From positions 82,764,981 to 82,828,980 of the forward strand of contig OX344762.1 of the NCBI GenBank assembly GCA_947034895.1: DNA of 64,000 nucleotides. Direction: 5' to 3'. Of this stretch, positions 23,109-35,281 are shown piece by piece. The notes under the pieces were generated by a model. The model was given only the letters and a program-made list of their open reading frames with translations. It was not told where the DNA came from and searched no databases. A program made the position numbers and the translations under genes. Position 1 is the stretch's first letter; each line of letters opens with the position of its first letter. This DNA is from Rhytidiadelphus loreus (Eukaryota > Streptophyta > Bryopsida > Hypnales > Hylocomiaceae).

Positions 23109-26100
23109 GAGTTCTCAATCCATCAGTAGTTCTGATTTAATGGACAGATTCTCGAGTTTCTGTGGTTATGGTTGCACGAAATGAATGCAACTACAAATGT
23201 GAATGGCTGCGTATGGAGAGCTTTGAGATTCTGCCAAGTAGTGTGGACAATTAGCTATGGCAGAATTTGTGAGATTACTTTAGAGTGGGTTCTTCCAGAT
23301 TAGTTGAATCTTACGCTAATTAGATTATTCGATTTTCGCAAATTATGTATTGTTGCGATAAAGCCATGGAAGAGCAGTGCACGCACTTATTATCATATAA
23401 ACTCCCTCAAACCGTGCATTTAAAACTCTAATCAAAGAGAGTGTGCGTTTTGTTTCTACTTTGTATATAACTTATTGTGCACTCGGAACGATTACAGTAC
23501 TCAATGCAGAGACAGTCTACCTTGATGAAAATCGACCTTGTTATGCACATCAGATTCAAAGTTCTGATCTGTCGGGAAAACTAGGCCTGTGTTCGAAAAT
23601 ATTTGGACGTAAGGTGAAGATGATTGGAACGAATCCGGTTAGCTGGAGATTATTGAAAAGCTCAAATCAGCCGCAGTCAAATGTTATCATGGAATGCGAA
23701 TATGACAAATTCTGTACCCTGCTTTGGATTTCCAGACAGAATAGCATAAACTGAACTACGATAGATAATGCAAGATTTATGCTTTACACAACGCAAGATT
23801 AATGCCAGATTAATGCCAAATTAATGCCAAGCTTTGGCAGAATTGGTCCTAGAGCTAGGTGCATTCAGTTGCCAAGTAGTTGACCTTCCAAGTATGCAAA
23901 AAGTCGTACTCTTATCAAGATTCACAGTAGGTCCTCAAGCTATTTTTTATCATCTAGTAGTTAGTACCTTTGTCATCATCCCACCTACATCACCAAAGTT
24001 CTCTGGGGTTGTGCAAAAGTGATTACAAGGAAAAAACTGAGGGGCAAGAATCTTGGACACTGACGCAACGTAGGATCGGAATCAGTGATGCCAATTGAAA
24101 TTGGATTCAGTGAGCGTGACGATGCTGATTTTAATGGGAAGGGAAATTAGAGAGTTCAGAGACTACCGCGCCGGTGCAACTTACCTGATGGAAGCTATGC
24201 CATCCTATCCCCCGTCCTATCCTCACCTATCCTCAAGTACACGGTTAATCACACTATGTCCTTGTCGACAGTAAACTATCTGTTGAACTACTCCCCGTGT
24301 AAAAGTGCAAAGCCTCCGTCCGTGTCGAAGGAGGAACGAAAAAGAAAAGTGCGACTAAAGCCTCCATGAGCATATTATTGGGTGCACTACCGGTATACTA
24401 CCTTGTTGTACTGCAGGTGTCACATGATGCCATTTCTATAGTTTGGTTTCATTATAAATTTTCCTTTATAGTTTGGTCTTCATTATAATTATACTACGTT
24501 TTAGCCCCGGGTTTAGCAAATGAAGTGTTTTGTCCGTATCATTTCGTGGGAGTCAAAAGCGAGGAGAACTGAATGGCTTGGTGGACTTGAGTTAAACCCA
24601 CATCTTGAGTTCTCGATTAGGTACAGTAGCTTCATCACTCCAGTTCAGATCGCAAGTTGCACTGCCTTGAAAATTCTGAAAGTGGAAGGATCCAGGAATT
24701 GAATAGGCCAGTGATGAAGTGGGTGATCAATCGAGTAGATGAGTTCAATCAAAAGGATTGGATTTTAGTTGTTTCTTTTTCGCATCTTGTTGCCACTCTG
24801 ATCTGAAGTCGGACTTGGTGTTTTTTTCTTCATTTCTTTATGATCTTCAGACTCTTTGGTATCACAACCCGAAGTTCGGTGACCAAACAGTCTTCACGTT
24901 GGCAGAGTCAAACATGTGCCCATTTCCTTTTCGTTGGTGACCAGGATTGAATTCCACTTTACCGGCAATTGCATACAACCCAAGTGCAGGACAATTTGAG
25001 TAGTTAGTTGCTTTGGAGTTAGCGACATGTGAGCCCTGTCCTTGCATTTTTTTTTTGTTGTCTTCCTTGAGAACTAGTCGTCACAATCATGGGAAACACT
25101 GTCGAATCCAAGTGTTGGAACTTCCAAGCACGAGACCCACTTGAGCCCATGTCCAGGTTGCAAATTTCTTGTAAGTTAGTTCTCCTTGATGATGCACCTT
25201 CACAATTATCATGAACATTGTGTGGAATTCATATGAAAAGACCTTGGCAAGGTGGGGTGCACAAGCTTTGTTTCGTGGCATTTGGATGTATGGTGTGAAA
25301 GTTCTTGAATTTCAAAGTTTTTATGTATTAGAAAATTAGAAAATTATTTTTACTTACATTTTGGTTGCATGGCAATGGCATAAGGCACACTATGGTAGTG
25401 TTCATATGATGTTTAGATACACGGAATTGGGGATGGGATGAAAGTATGTTCCTTGGCTTTATGCTCAATTCCATTATATTTAATATTTTTTAAACCTTTG
25501 GACAATAAATGTTTGCTAGAGAATGGATGACGAAGAATCTCTCTATGTGAGACAAAAGTGCAAGTGTTCATCCTTGAAATTTTGTGTGGAAAGGGAAGGT
25601 TTTGCATAGTAGTTTGACCTCCAATGGGTAATCTTAGTTTTTTTTAAGCAAATGATTCACACAGCCTCCCAAAAGATGATTTGCACAATGACTTGCTTGT
25701 CCTTGAAGGGTTAAGTGTAAAAAAATGTTGTGTATAGATTTTGATTTTTAAAATTTTTGGATGGAAAATTTTAATTATTATTATTTTTTAAAGTACAAAT
25801 TGTAATATAAACTACATATTATTTATTATCATATATATATTGGAAAATTTTGATTTTTTTCACCAAAAATGAAGGTACAATAAAAAATAATAGAATGTAA
25901 TTTAAACTTAAAGATTCTATATTGTATTTCCATGTTTTTAATCCTAAAACATTATAAAAGACAAAAAAATGTCTAAGGATGGTTATCAAAAATATTGTAA
26001 AAACAAAGAGTGAACCTATTCATTCTTCATCCATAAAATCTGATCATTTTTGGCTCACTACCTTGGTGATAGGCTTCATCTTTTTAGGGTTCAAAAGCTT

Positions 26101-27786
26101 ATTTTATTACCCGGTATGTTTACTAGAAACAAAGCACATAACTCTTTACATTAAATTAGTCTAAAATAGGAGGTCTATAAAATATCCATTTAAGATCTAA
26201 AAATTAATTTTGAAACATTAATTTTGGGATACTAAGTGTCCGATAGATGACAAAGAATCCCTCTATGCAATACTAAGACAAAAGTGCAAATTTTGATCTA
26301 TAGAATGTTTTGTAAAAAGGGTTTATAGACCTTGTATCTTAAATTAGTATAATGTAGTTGTATGCCTTAAAACTTCATTCTCATCTCCAAACAGTTGAAA
26401 GCTGCAGGAATGGGATCCCTGTCTTATCTCTTGGTTTACAGAGTTTTGTTCATTTGGATGTTACCGTATATGAACTCTTGAAGTGTTGAGTTCCACAGAG
26501 TCTCCGTCTGTATTGAATTTTGCACTAAGCCATAAAACGCTTGGGAAGAGGTCATCCAATCTTGGTTGATTGTGAAGAATACGCTGATTCACTTAAAAGA
26601 GATATTGTATATTTTCACTTAAAGACTTGTCTCCATTTTCAAGAGGATTGTAATGCACTAATTATACATACTGGTATTATTTAAACATCGTATGAATCAT
26701 CTAGGAATATTCAAAAAAATCCTATTAGGGTTAGTGAGATTGCAGATAAGCTTTGACTTATTCAAATGCTGTACTTATTAGATTTTTAATATGAGCTCGT
26801 TAGTAACATGTTTTCGACTTGTTGCAAAAGGTCCTCCCACAGGAAGAAGTTCCTTCACTTACTGTTGTTTGAAAAATGTAAAATTTTATTTTGCAAATGC
26901 AACAAAAGGATGCAGACTTGAAGATATCAGCGCCTTCCAAGTATTGTAGATTGACATGGATAGATAAAAGGTAAAATCAGCAGATTCTACTTCAGTTTTA
27001 ACATTGATCTTGGCTGTACAACAACTTAAAAACTTAAATGCATTAAGAGAAATTCCCCAAAGCAGCCATCTGGCAATCTAGACTATCAGTCCATATATAC
27101 TTCGTCGTTGTGATGTGACATAAAAGAGGTCAATGTTTGACCAAATTCGGGGAGAGTCAAAACCACATACCACAACATCAGTTCGCCTGCTTATGTCATG
27201 TCCCTGAAACACCGCAAAACTCGCAAACACCATGATACTACATTTAAATACCTGCGAAAAAGGAAAAGAAAACATCACTATGAGAAAAATCAGTGATGTT
27301 GTCATGAAGCAACAGGCCCACAGTGAGAGACTTCATAACATTCTTGAGAAGCTGCTTCAAATCCTTGGAAACGATATAGATTCTATATGTGCACACTTTG
27401 CGCTCATCTCAGCTGGGAGGCACAAGACGAATACAGGCGCTGACTATTCACCAAGTACCATGCATGCTCTCTACAATGAAAGCCAAACTATTTATTCATC
27501 TTTAGTTACCATCTCCAATGGAGAAGAGTAAGCTCTCACAACTACTAAAGATCAGATATTATGTGTGTTCTGTATTAAGAGGAAATTCTCAAATGAAGAC
27601 TGAAAATTCTTCGTGAGAACTAGAATTTTTAATAAGAATTGTGGACTCTGAATCACAAGGCTCGAAAAGGACGGGGGAAAAAAATCTTGCAGTTGAAGTC
27701 ACGGACTTTGACACCTCTAATGTGGAATTTACAAGGTAGAGGAAACTAAGAAACAATTTCAGATTCAGATAATATGACGTGCATGA
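23109..27786. other. Intergenic DNA between phytocyanin and transaldolase
   Basis: No gene is supported. Visible items are three 11-bp repeats (GATTAATGCCA-like) at 23797-23829, a 25-30 bp duplication (tatagtttggt..cattataa) around 24440-24490, and the decayed MITE at about 25493-25714. A 99-codon ATG-initiated frame at 27232-27531 on + is hydrophilic and helix-prone but matches nothing I know. Confidence 0.5.
25493..25714. mobile_element. Degraded TTAACCCC-family MITE
   Basis: It aligns by eye with the better preserved element at 37662-37870 (atggatgac-aaagaatc, gacaaaagtgcaa, ttcatc, agtttg) and ends CCTTGAAGGGTTAA. The left terminus is eroded. A third fragment with the same core starts near 26240. 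Confidence 0.45.
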
Positions 27787-30615
27787 TTAGAAGAGCTTAC
27801 TCTTTGCAAGGTGATCCGCTTTCCCCGTTAGATTCTGGACCAGATCAGTAAAACTTTTCTTGAATGATGCGACGCCTTCATGCTCCAACTGAAGGCCAAC
27901 ATCCTCCCAACGAATGCCCAACTCCTCTATCTTGTCATAAACCCTTTTCGCCCCGGCCAAGTCAGCATCAATGGTTCTCGCCACCGTTCCATGGTCCACA
28001 AAGGCATTCAGAGCCACATCAGGCATGGTAGTAACCTACAATTCATACAAAACACAGTCAGACCAAAGCAGTAGTCCTGTGTAACATGAATAAATATCTG
28101 CTATGAAGGAAGTTTGCACCAGAAAAATAAAATATTGAAATTCCTTCTAGAACTCACAGTATCAGGGCCGATAAGAGGATTGACATAGAGAGTATCTGGA
28201 TATGATGGGTCCTTCACACCAGTGGAAGCCCAAAGCACTCTCTGCTTCTGCGCTCCCCGTTTTGCCAACACTTCCCAACGTGGACCTGAAAACTTTTCCT
28301 GATAGAGCTTGAATGCTAAGCCCGCCTGTGCATTTGCAGCCTGTATCAAGGACAACAGCAAAACGTCATTACCGAGGACTTAGGATTTTCGATCAAACCA
28401 TAATATCTGAACTCGAAATGTATCAATTGAAGCATCAAGAAAGATTCCTAAAACAACAGAAAGAAAAAAAATTGATCCCAGAAACATTGAAGGTGTAGCA
28501 GCAGCATTGCAACACATCCAAAATACGAGTGGTTACTGAAGGCAATGTCTAATGTCTTCATAAAGTCACATCGGGATTTTCGAATTAAGCTCCCTGTTGT
28601 TTAGTAATCCCACTTTCTTCCTTCTCGCAAATACGTTGTGCAATATGCACTCTTCGAACATGCTGATTATGAGGTAAGCGAAACAAAAAGCAGTTCAATA
28701 AATAATTGTCCTCCAAGCCTTCATTTAAGCACATTCCCTCTACTCGCTACAAGGAGATTGGAATACCTTGCCCTTCAGCTCAAGTGCCTCCTTGGTGCCG
28801 ATCGCATTCAGCTTCTTGTCAACCAATGCATCCACACGACTGACGAAAAAGGAAGCAACACTCGCTATCTTCGACAGATCTCCTTCAACTGCCTCAAGTC
28901 CCGCTATATATGCATCAATGACTGCCTCGTACCTCGCTAGAGAAAATATAAGCTGTAAGAGAGAAAACCATAATGCATCAGAAACAAGGTTGAACAAAGG
29001 CAGATAAATGACATCTAGAATAACAATAAATGACAACTGATGGTAACATCACTCCTGCTCGTAACCTAAACGTCTAGAGAATTGTGATTCACCAACCATT
29101 ATACCTGCAACTAGTTGATAGAATAAAACTGCACCACTTGCACGAAGGTCAATATCATAGAATTCGCAGTCACTTGCAAGGATGCAAATAACGTTTGCCA
29201 GTGTACAAGTTCCAGAAACGTGGAATCAAACGCTTACCGTCACATTCACACTGATGGATGAAGCGATGACTTGTGTGATTGATTCAATGCACTCCAACGT
29301 TGCTGGGATCTTGATGAGGACATTGGGTCGGTTTACCCTCTGGCGTAAATACTTTGCAGAATCAATAGTGGCTTGGGTTTCGTTTGCCAAAAGAGGGGAG
29401 ACTTCGACGGAAATGTAACCATCAATACCAGCACTCTTTTGGTAGAGTGGCAAAAACAAGTCACAAGCGTCCTGAATGTCTTTAATGACAAGTTCCCAGT
29501 ATGCTTCCTCCACGTTCTTGCCTTCTCTAATGCAGTGCCTGTGACAGAAACAAAAAGTGAAGGCATAAGTGCTTTGCCCGAGATTTGAGGGTTCCAAAAG
29601 TGGCACCGGACCGGGCACCGGCTAATCGAAAAATACAGAATGAAACGAAACAATAGAAAAGAAAATGTTCTTCAAGCTTTGCACACAGTGTATCCATAAC
29701 AACAGAAGTAATACCTGAACTGGTCGTCATACTCGGCAGACCCTGTTATGGCCTTTTCAAAAATCTGCAAAACAAAGATCTAGAGTGAGTCCTACGAGCG
29801 AGTAATAACCACAACGAATCCTTGCTGGATAACAATTGCATTTTGGGATAGAATTCTTCAATGCAGTACAACCGGTTTCCAGCAAACCCGAGCACTCAAA
29901 CAAACACAGATTTTTGTTTCCTTGAAAGAGTACCGTAGGGTTGCTGGTGACGCCTCGAACCCCACTCTTGATCAAAGGTTCCAACATGGTCACTGGGCGA
30001 CGAAGATTGTCATACCACGGGCTCTGCTTTTGCTGGTCGTACATGTCATGCAAAAGTGTCTTCTTCTCGGTTGAGATGGTATTCCAGCATCTGCAAACAA
30101 AAATTTATCAACAATCAAAATATCAGTACTGTATTTAAGCCCCCAAAGGACCCAGGGCTTCAAAATGACCAATTTGATTGACCATATTGTGGAAAATGGG
30201 GGCAAATTTTATATGTCCAGAATCAGAGAAGATTGTAATCTGTGATGATCAAACAATGAATAAAATTAGAAAAAACAGAGTCCCCACATGACCTCCTCAG
30301 AACTGCTATAAGAAACAGCTTGGTATTTAGGTGTTAACAATTTAACACTCGGTCAGAGTATATTAATTGCCGTGTAAGACGGATGGCACAGAAGGGAAGA
30401 ATTCTGGAATGTTGCAAGGAGGCTCACTTGGCCAAGTGTGTCACTGGCGCTGCGTACACTGGCACGGAGCGCGTGGTGAAAGACGATGCTTTCAACGACG
30501 GCATCATCTTCAAGCCCACAAACTCCCCAGAAGCAAGAGTCGTGCCATTAGTCACGCTTGTTCCCAAATTACTTCCCACAACGGCAGACGAACAGTACAT
30601 CTTCAGAGCTGCCAT
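27787..30615 (-). CDS. Transaldolase, plastid-targeted
   Basis: Seven coding exons on the minus strand: 30615-30428, 30090-29934, 29764-29715, 29538-29238, 28952-28767, 28340-28158 and 28035-27787. All have GT-AG junctions and kept frame, for 437 residues. Residues 1 to about 62 are Ser/Thr/Ala-rich and look like a plastid transit peptide. The enzyme domain follows with [43 protein letters not shown] (Schiff-base Lys208), [43 protein letters not shown] and [13 protein letters not shown]. The gene catalyses dihydroxyacetone transfer between sedoheptulose-7-phosphate and glyceraldehyde-3-phosphate in the non-oxidative pentose phosphate pathway. A 5'-leader intron is likely (donor CCAG|GTGAGT at 31143, acceptor TTTGCAG at 30625). 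The last exon could instead be spliced near its end at AGA|GTAAGC, but the stop shown gives a normal length. Confidence 0.92.
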
Positions 30616-30624
30616 CTCGAGTAC

Positions 30625-31143
30625 CTGCAAACAGACAGACCACAGCAGAACGTCAGTATTCTAGAAGCAGAATATTCTTCTCAAACCAACGAATTGGCCA
30701 CCACAAATCTTTCTTGGAGAGACAAGCAACAAGCGCATCATGCAGCACCCCTCGCCGCAGTTTCAAAACCCTCAACCAAGAAAACACCGCTTAAGAGGAA
30801 CTAAAAGGAAACTAAGGAAGAGCTCTATGCACAATATTGAAAGGGCTTGCCGATCAAGAAAACTATCGTTTCACTCCGATCCCTGTTCCTTATCACAGTA
30901 CAATGCCTCTGGTACACTGCCAGGGAGATGATGCCGATACTACTCTGTAATTGAGCATTCAACCGGCACATAGCAAAATGGCACTGACACAAAACCTTGA
31001 CGAACCTTCCAAGCCGATCGCAGGTACAAACTCAAAAAAAGAAACACCAGCAACAAGACTCCGGAAAAAACAACAACCTCACAATAGCTGCAACAAAATC
31101 AAGAAACATAGCAATCAAATGGTGTATTCTTCTTCATACTCAC
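30625..31143 (-). other. Intron in the transaldolase 5' leader
   Basis: On the minus strand a strong donor (CCAG|GTGAGTATG, GT at 31143-31142) and acceptor (TTTGCAG, ending 30625) lie just upstream of the ATG at 30615. The upstream exon is CT-rich (GA-rich on +, 31170-31215), as is common in plant leaders. Confidence 0.6.
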
Positions 31144-31230
31144 CTGGCTTGCAAACTCTCGCAAGAAAATTGCACAAGGAGAGCGAGCGAGAGAGCGAGA
31201 GAGGGAGGTAGAGGAATGAGGAGGCGACTT

Positions 31231-31240
31231 CACTTATAGG
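31231..31240 (-). promoter_or_regulatory. Candidate TATA box of transaldolase
   Basis: Minus strand CCTATAAGTG lies just upstream of the CT-rich leader, at the distance expected for a start site near 31205. Confidence 0.4.
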
Positions 31241-32041
31241 CAAGAGCATGGGCAAGCACACTATTGTGGCACCAGTCGCCGCGATACAGGGCTCCTTTGT
31301 TGTACAAAATCAAAGAGGCGCTGCTTCCATAGAAGCCTCCCGAGTCTGACTGTGGGGGACGCTGGCTGACGTTGGATAAGCTCCTGCACTACACGCTGCA
31401 GAGAACTGTAATCATTTTTGGCAGAAACTTGTGGCAAATTCCATGATTCTCAGAGATTTGGCCATGTCTGAATGCATTCCCCATTTCCCCTAATCTTTTC
31501 ATATGACAGTAAAGAATGTAACCTCTATGAACGTATTTAATATTGCATAAATAAGATTTTTTACTGTTGTACATGATCGCCACATGAGCATCCTTACCCA
31601 AAAAATAAAACCGGAACTGTACACTGTCTAAAAAAAGAAATAAACCGATCCCGTCGCCGCGACTCCAGCATCTGCGGGGGGATAATTTGGCATCAATTAG
31701 GCTTCAGTCTACAGTGAGGGCACCTTTGTCGATGATAGAGTTGCATAATTTGCAAACCTAATAAACCCGATTCGCAGTAAATCCAAATTTTGAAATAGGG
31801 CAAATGCTTCAAAGGCGGGACCGGGTGTTAGCGTCGAGCTCCGGCTCCAGTTTTGAGCGAGACGTGATGTAAGAGGCTGGACCCTACCGTTTGCTGAGTT
31901 GGCGGATGACTTGGACTTCGGGGGATGGTTGCACTTTGGGTCGTCACGGCTATGCTTTACGAGTCTTTCTCTCTCCCCACCAACCATGGTTTTCTTTGGC
32001 TATGGCGAATTGACCCCCGACGAATGTCTGAAGTAGTGCAG

Positions 32042-33018
32042 GTATGTGAACTTTCGATCGTCCATGCGATCGGCTTCCTGTGAATTCGGAAGCTTTCATA
32101 TTTGGGGTTCGGAAAAGTTTGGTACTTTGGTAGGAGCAAAAGAATGTGTTGGTTTTGTGGGCGTCTGAAGTTTTGAATGGTGAGATTTGGAATTGCTGCG
32201 TTCTGGTAGAAGTTGAAGTGATTTTCTGCTGCAATTGCTAATGTTCGTCAGCTCATCAGCGACCTAATCGAACGTGTACCGGAGCTCTGCGCTTCTATCT
32301 GAGAGTGTTGAACAATTGTTGTCGTTAGGTCTTGCCGTGGAAGTCGGCTATTGGCGCTTTCGTGTGTTGCTACCTTCGTTGACACTAAAACCCTAGTTGA
32401 GAGCTGTCCTGGTTGATTATATTTTCGAGGCATTCCACCACGTGGTCTATTACAAATCAGTCAATCAGAATGTCAATCTTTAACCCCTAAAGGACCAAGA
32501 ATCCAAAACTGAGCCTCATGTTATATGGAGCAGTTTTGAGTAGGTCATTTTTTTGCCCAGCACATGCAACGTTCTGCACTGATGCTAGTGATATAAACCT
32601 TGGCCCTATCTTAATTATTGATTTTCCACAGTATGATTAATCGAATTGGTGGTCTTATTACCATGAATTCTTGGTCCTGTAGGGGTTAAAGTCTGAGCTA
32701 TTGTTTCATTACCAACAATTAGGTCACTTAAAATGTAAAAGGGGTGAATGAGGACGTGTGGTAGAAGTGTTTTTGCTTGCGAATGTTGTGCTGGAACGGA
32801 GTAATTTGACTGAGGAGGTTGCGGCAATTGTGATATAATTACGTGTATGTTGTTCTTATTGGGTTTCAATCAGATTCTGTTCATCTCTTTGGAACATATG
32901 GCAATTTCTTTACTATTTTTTCCAGTTTTGTGCTCGTCTGTATACTTGCCAGCATATCTGCAGGCTTTGTCGATGAGAGATAAATGAAACCCTGTCGTTG
33001 CTGTGTCTACACTTGCAG
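32042..33018 (+). other. Possible intron in the SPPL 5' leader
   Basis: A good donor (GTGCAG|GTATGTG) at 32042 and acceptor (ACTTGCAG) at 33018 would place the MITE at 32478-32691 inside a leader intron of the downstream protease gene. It is inferred from splice consensus only. Confidence 0.35.
32478..32691. mobile_element. MITE with 27-bp inverted termini (TTAACCCC family)
   Basis: The left end CTTTAACCCCTAAAGGACCA and the inverse of the right end CTTTAACCCCTACAGGACCA match over about 25 of 27 positions. The 214-bp element has no coding capacity. A diverged homologue lies at 34272-34511. No clear target duplication is visible. Confidence 0.7.
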
Positions 33019-33374
33019 GTTCACATGCCATTCTTTCTCTGCTGAGTTTCCAAGGCCGCTTTTCTGCAAATGCAGTATGAGACGAAGCCACCGTTGCCGA
33101 ATTTGGCTCCCTTAAGAACGTGGATTCAGGATCTTTGACATCAAAATGATCTGTCGTCCCTTCAAACACCAACACTTCCTAGACCTCCTTTCTGTTTCAT
33201 GCTTTACCTGAAAGAGCTGAGCACATATAGAATGATGAGGCGGTGAAGGCAACAAGATCTGAGGTAGAATCACTACCTATGTGCCGGACTGTGCGTCTCA
33301 AAAGGGCTCATCAGATCAGCTATCAGATTGCTGAAAGATCGCCGAAAGATTGCTGAAAGCAGTTAGGGAAACCA

Positions 33375-35281
33375 ATGGAGCTATGGAGGCTAATTCATCT
33401 GTTCGAACCTGCTTATGTCGTGCTACTCATCACTTCGGTGTCGGTGGTGTTGGCTTCGGCGCAGCGGGCTTTGGCATTTGAGAAGGAGGGCGAAAGGCAC
33501 CGTGACTATACTGGAGTGGGGAGTCAGTCTGGAGTGGCTGTAACACTAGACACCTCCCAGGCCTTGTTGATCCCCATCACATGCTCCTGCTCCTTGCTCA
33601 TCATGTTCTATTTGTTTTCCTCCGTGTCCATGGTCATCATGGCCTTCTCTTTGGTATCATCGTTCCTCTCGTTGGGGTTCACATTGGCTCCATGTATGGC
33701 AGCCTTGAATGCCCGAGTAGGGGATGTGGTGGTGGTGAGCCGAAGCTGGTGTGGGCCTATCTCCCGTTCCCAAGCAGTGCTAGCCGTGTTTTGCATTGGG
33801 GTGGTGGCCAGCTGGATGGTGACTGGGCATTGGCTGTTGAACAACGTGCTGGGAATCTCCCTCTGCATTGCCTTCGTGAGCCATGTGCGGTTGCCCAACA
33901 TCAAGGTCTGTGCGCTGGTCCTGGTGGGCTTGTTTGTGTATGACATCTTTTGGGTGTTTTTCTCCGAGCAGCTGTTTGGCTCCAACGTTATGGTCACTGT
34001 GGCCACTCGACAAACTTCCAACCCGATGCACACAGTTGCAAGCTCCTTGAACATGCAGAAATTCTCTGAGGTCGTCGCCAAGAAGTTGGACCTGCCTTTG
34101 AAGCTTATTTTCCCCCGCAGCTTCTGGGATTCATCCCGCGGGAGTTTTCGCGGTCAATACCTCATGATCGGCCTTGGCGACATGGTAAGTGTTTTTTTTC
34201 TTCTCATTGTTCACAATATGAGAAAGGTGGAATCTGATTCTACACAATGTCACATTGCCTAAGAAGCCCCAATTAACCGCTATTGGACCAAGAAGCCCCA
34301 ATTAGGCCCCATACTTTTTTAGCAGTTTTGAGTGGGCCATATGGGTACTTTCTTTTGACCAATTTTGTTAATTTTTTTGACCAACACATACAATGTTCTT
34401 CACTGATTCTAGTGGTATAAAATGTTACCCCATCTGAATGAATTGATATTTCACAATATGATCAATTGAATAGGTTCTTTTTATAACCATGATGATTCCT
34501 GGGTCTTTAATCTATTGTCATGTGCCTTCCATTCTTAAAATCTTGTTTGGGAACCTTGGAGATTTGTTCGTAGCCTGCATTTTCTCGTAGTGTGCAAACA
34601 TCAGCTCTCATTCCTGATGCGCGAAGGTTTTGTTTCTATCACAGGCCATTCCAGGGATGCTTTTATCACTGGTGCTCTGCTTCGATCATCGAAAAGTCAG
34701 GGAGCGCGATAACGAGGGCACATTTTCAAGGGGAAACAAGTATATCCAATTTGGTGGAGTTGGCTATGCTGTGGGCATGGTGGCAGCTCTTGCTGCCGGT
34801 CTGCTGTCGCAGATGGCCCAACCTGCGCTCCTCTATCTGGTGCGTAGTTTCTATGGGTCTTCTGCCTTGTTGGCACCTCACTTTTGATCATGTAGTTGTG
34901 TATCCAGATGGTAACAAGTGGAAACTAATTTTACATTATTGACGTTTATTTCGCCATGAATCGTATGATCTGCAAAGTCTAACCTAGACAGCTTTATATG
35001 TGCGCTGGATGCCTGGATAAGTTTTGACCCGAATAAGCTGTTGTGAGCTCTTTTAGCAATCAAAATTCAATTTGGTTTACCTTGCCGGGACTCAATGCAT
35101 TAGTGCTTTCCTGATTCCCAGCTGGTATTACATGTTGCTAAATTACTTCTGAACCTTTTTGCAGGTGCCCAGTACTTTAGGATCAATTTTAGGTGCCGCA
35201 TGGGCTCGAGGTGAACTTGCTGAGCTTTGGAGTGGTCCGAGACCGATAGTTACCGAAAAGACTAGTTTGGTGGAGCCCTGA
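33375..35281 (+). CDS. Signal peptide peptidase-like intramembrane aspartic protease
   Basis: Three exons, 33375-34184, 34645-34839 and 35165-35281, encode 373 residues. Junctions gacatg|GTAAGT, TCACAG|gccatt, tatctg|GTGCGT and TTGCAG|gtgccc are all phase 0. The catalytic motifs of the presenilin/SPP family are intact: LFVYDIFWVFF with D190, GLGDM with D269, and QPALLYL (PAL at 330-332). The protein is strongly hydrophobic with about nine membrane segments. Length and landmarks (N-terminal LFEPA, LDSSQAL-like LDTSQALLIP, GHWLLNN, SHVRLPNIK) match plant SPPL1-type proteins, about 370 residues, rather than ER SPP, whose KKXX tail is absent. It cleaves type II membrane segments, probably in endosomal or Golgi membranes by family analogy. 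Intron 1 contains a MITE. Confidence 0.92.
34272..34511. mobile_element. MITE homologue inside SPPL intron 1
   Basis: Aligned by eye with 32478-32691, it shares (t)ggaccaagaa, gcagttttgagt-ggcca, tttttttg-cca-cacat, ttc-ctgat-ctagtg-tataaa, cacaatatgatcaat and a closing gattcctgggtctttaa. The termini are more eroded than in the upstream copy. A 15-bp repeat (aagaagccccaatta) is duplicated at its left edge. Confidence 0.6.

Noticed and set aside
23443..23754. 103-codon frame after the phytocyanin gene with a possible signal peptide
   Set aside because: Begins at GTG with no ATG for the predicted leader, and no homologous family came to mind. Probably 3' flank.
27232..27531. 99-codon ATG-initiated frame opposite the transaldolase 3' end
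   Set aside because: No domain, no splice partners and no supporting context. Kept out of the gene list, though a small unknown gene cannot be excluded.
33608..34081. 157-codon minus-strand frame inside the SPPL gene
   Set aside because: Shadow of the protease exon, which has strong family motifs on the + strand.
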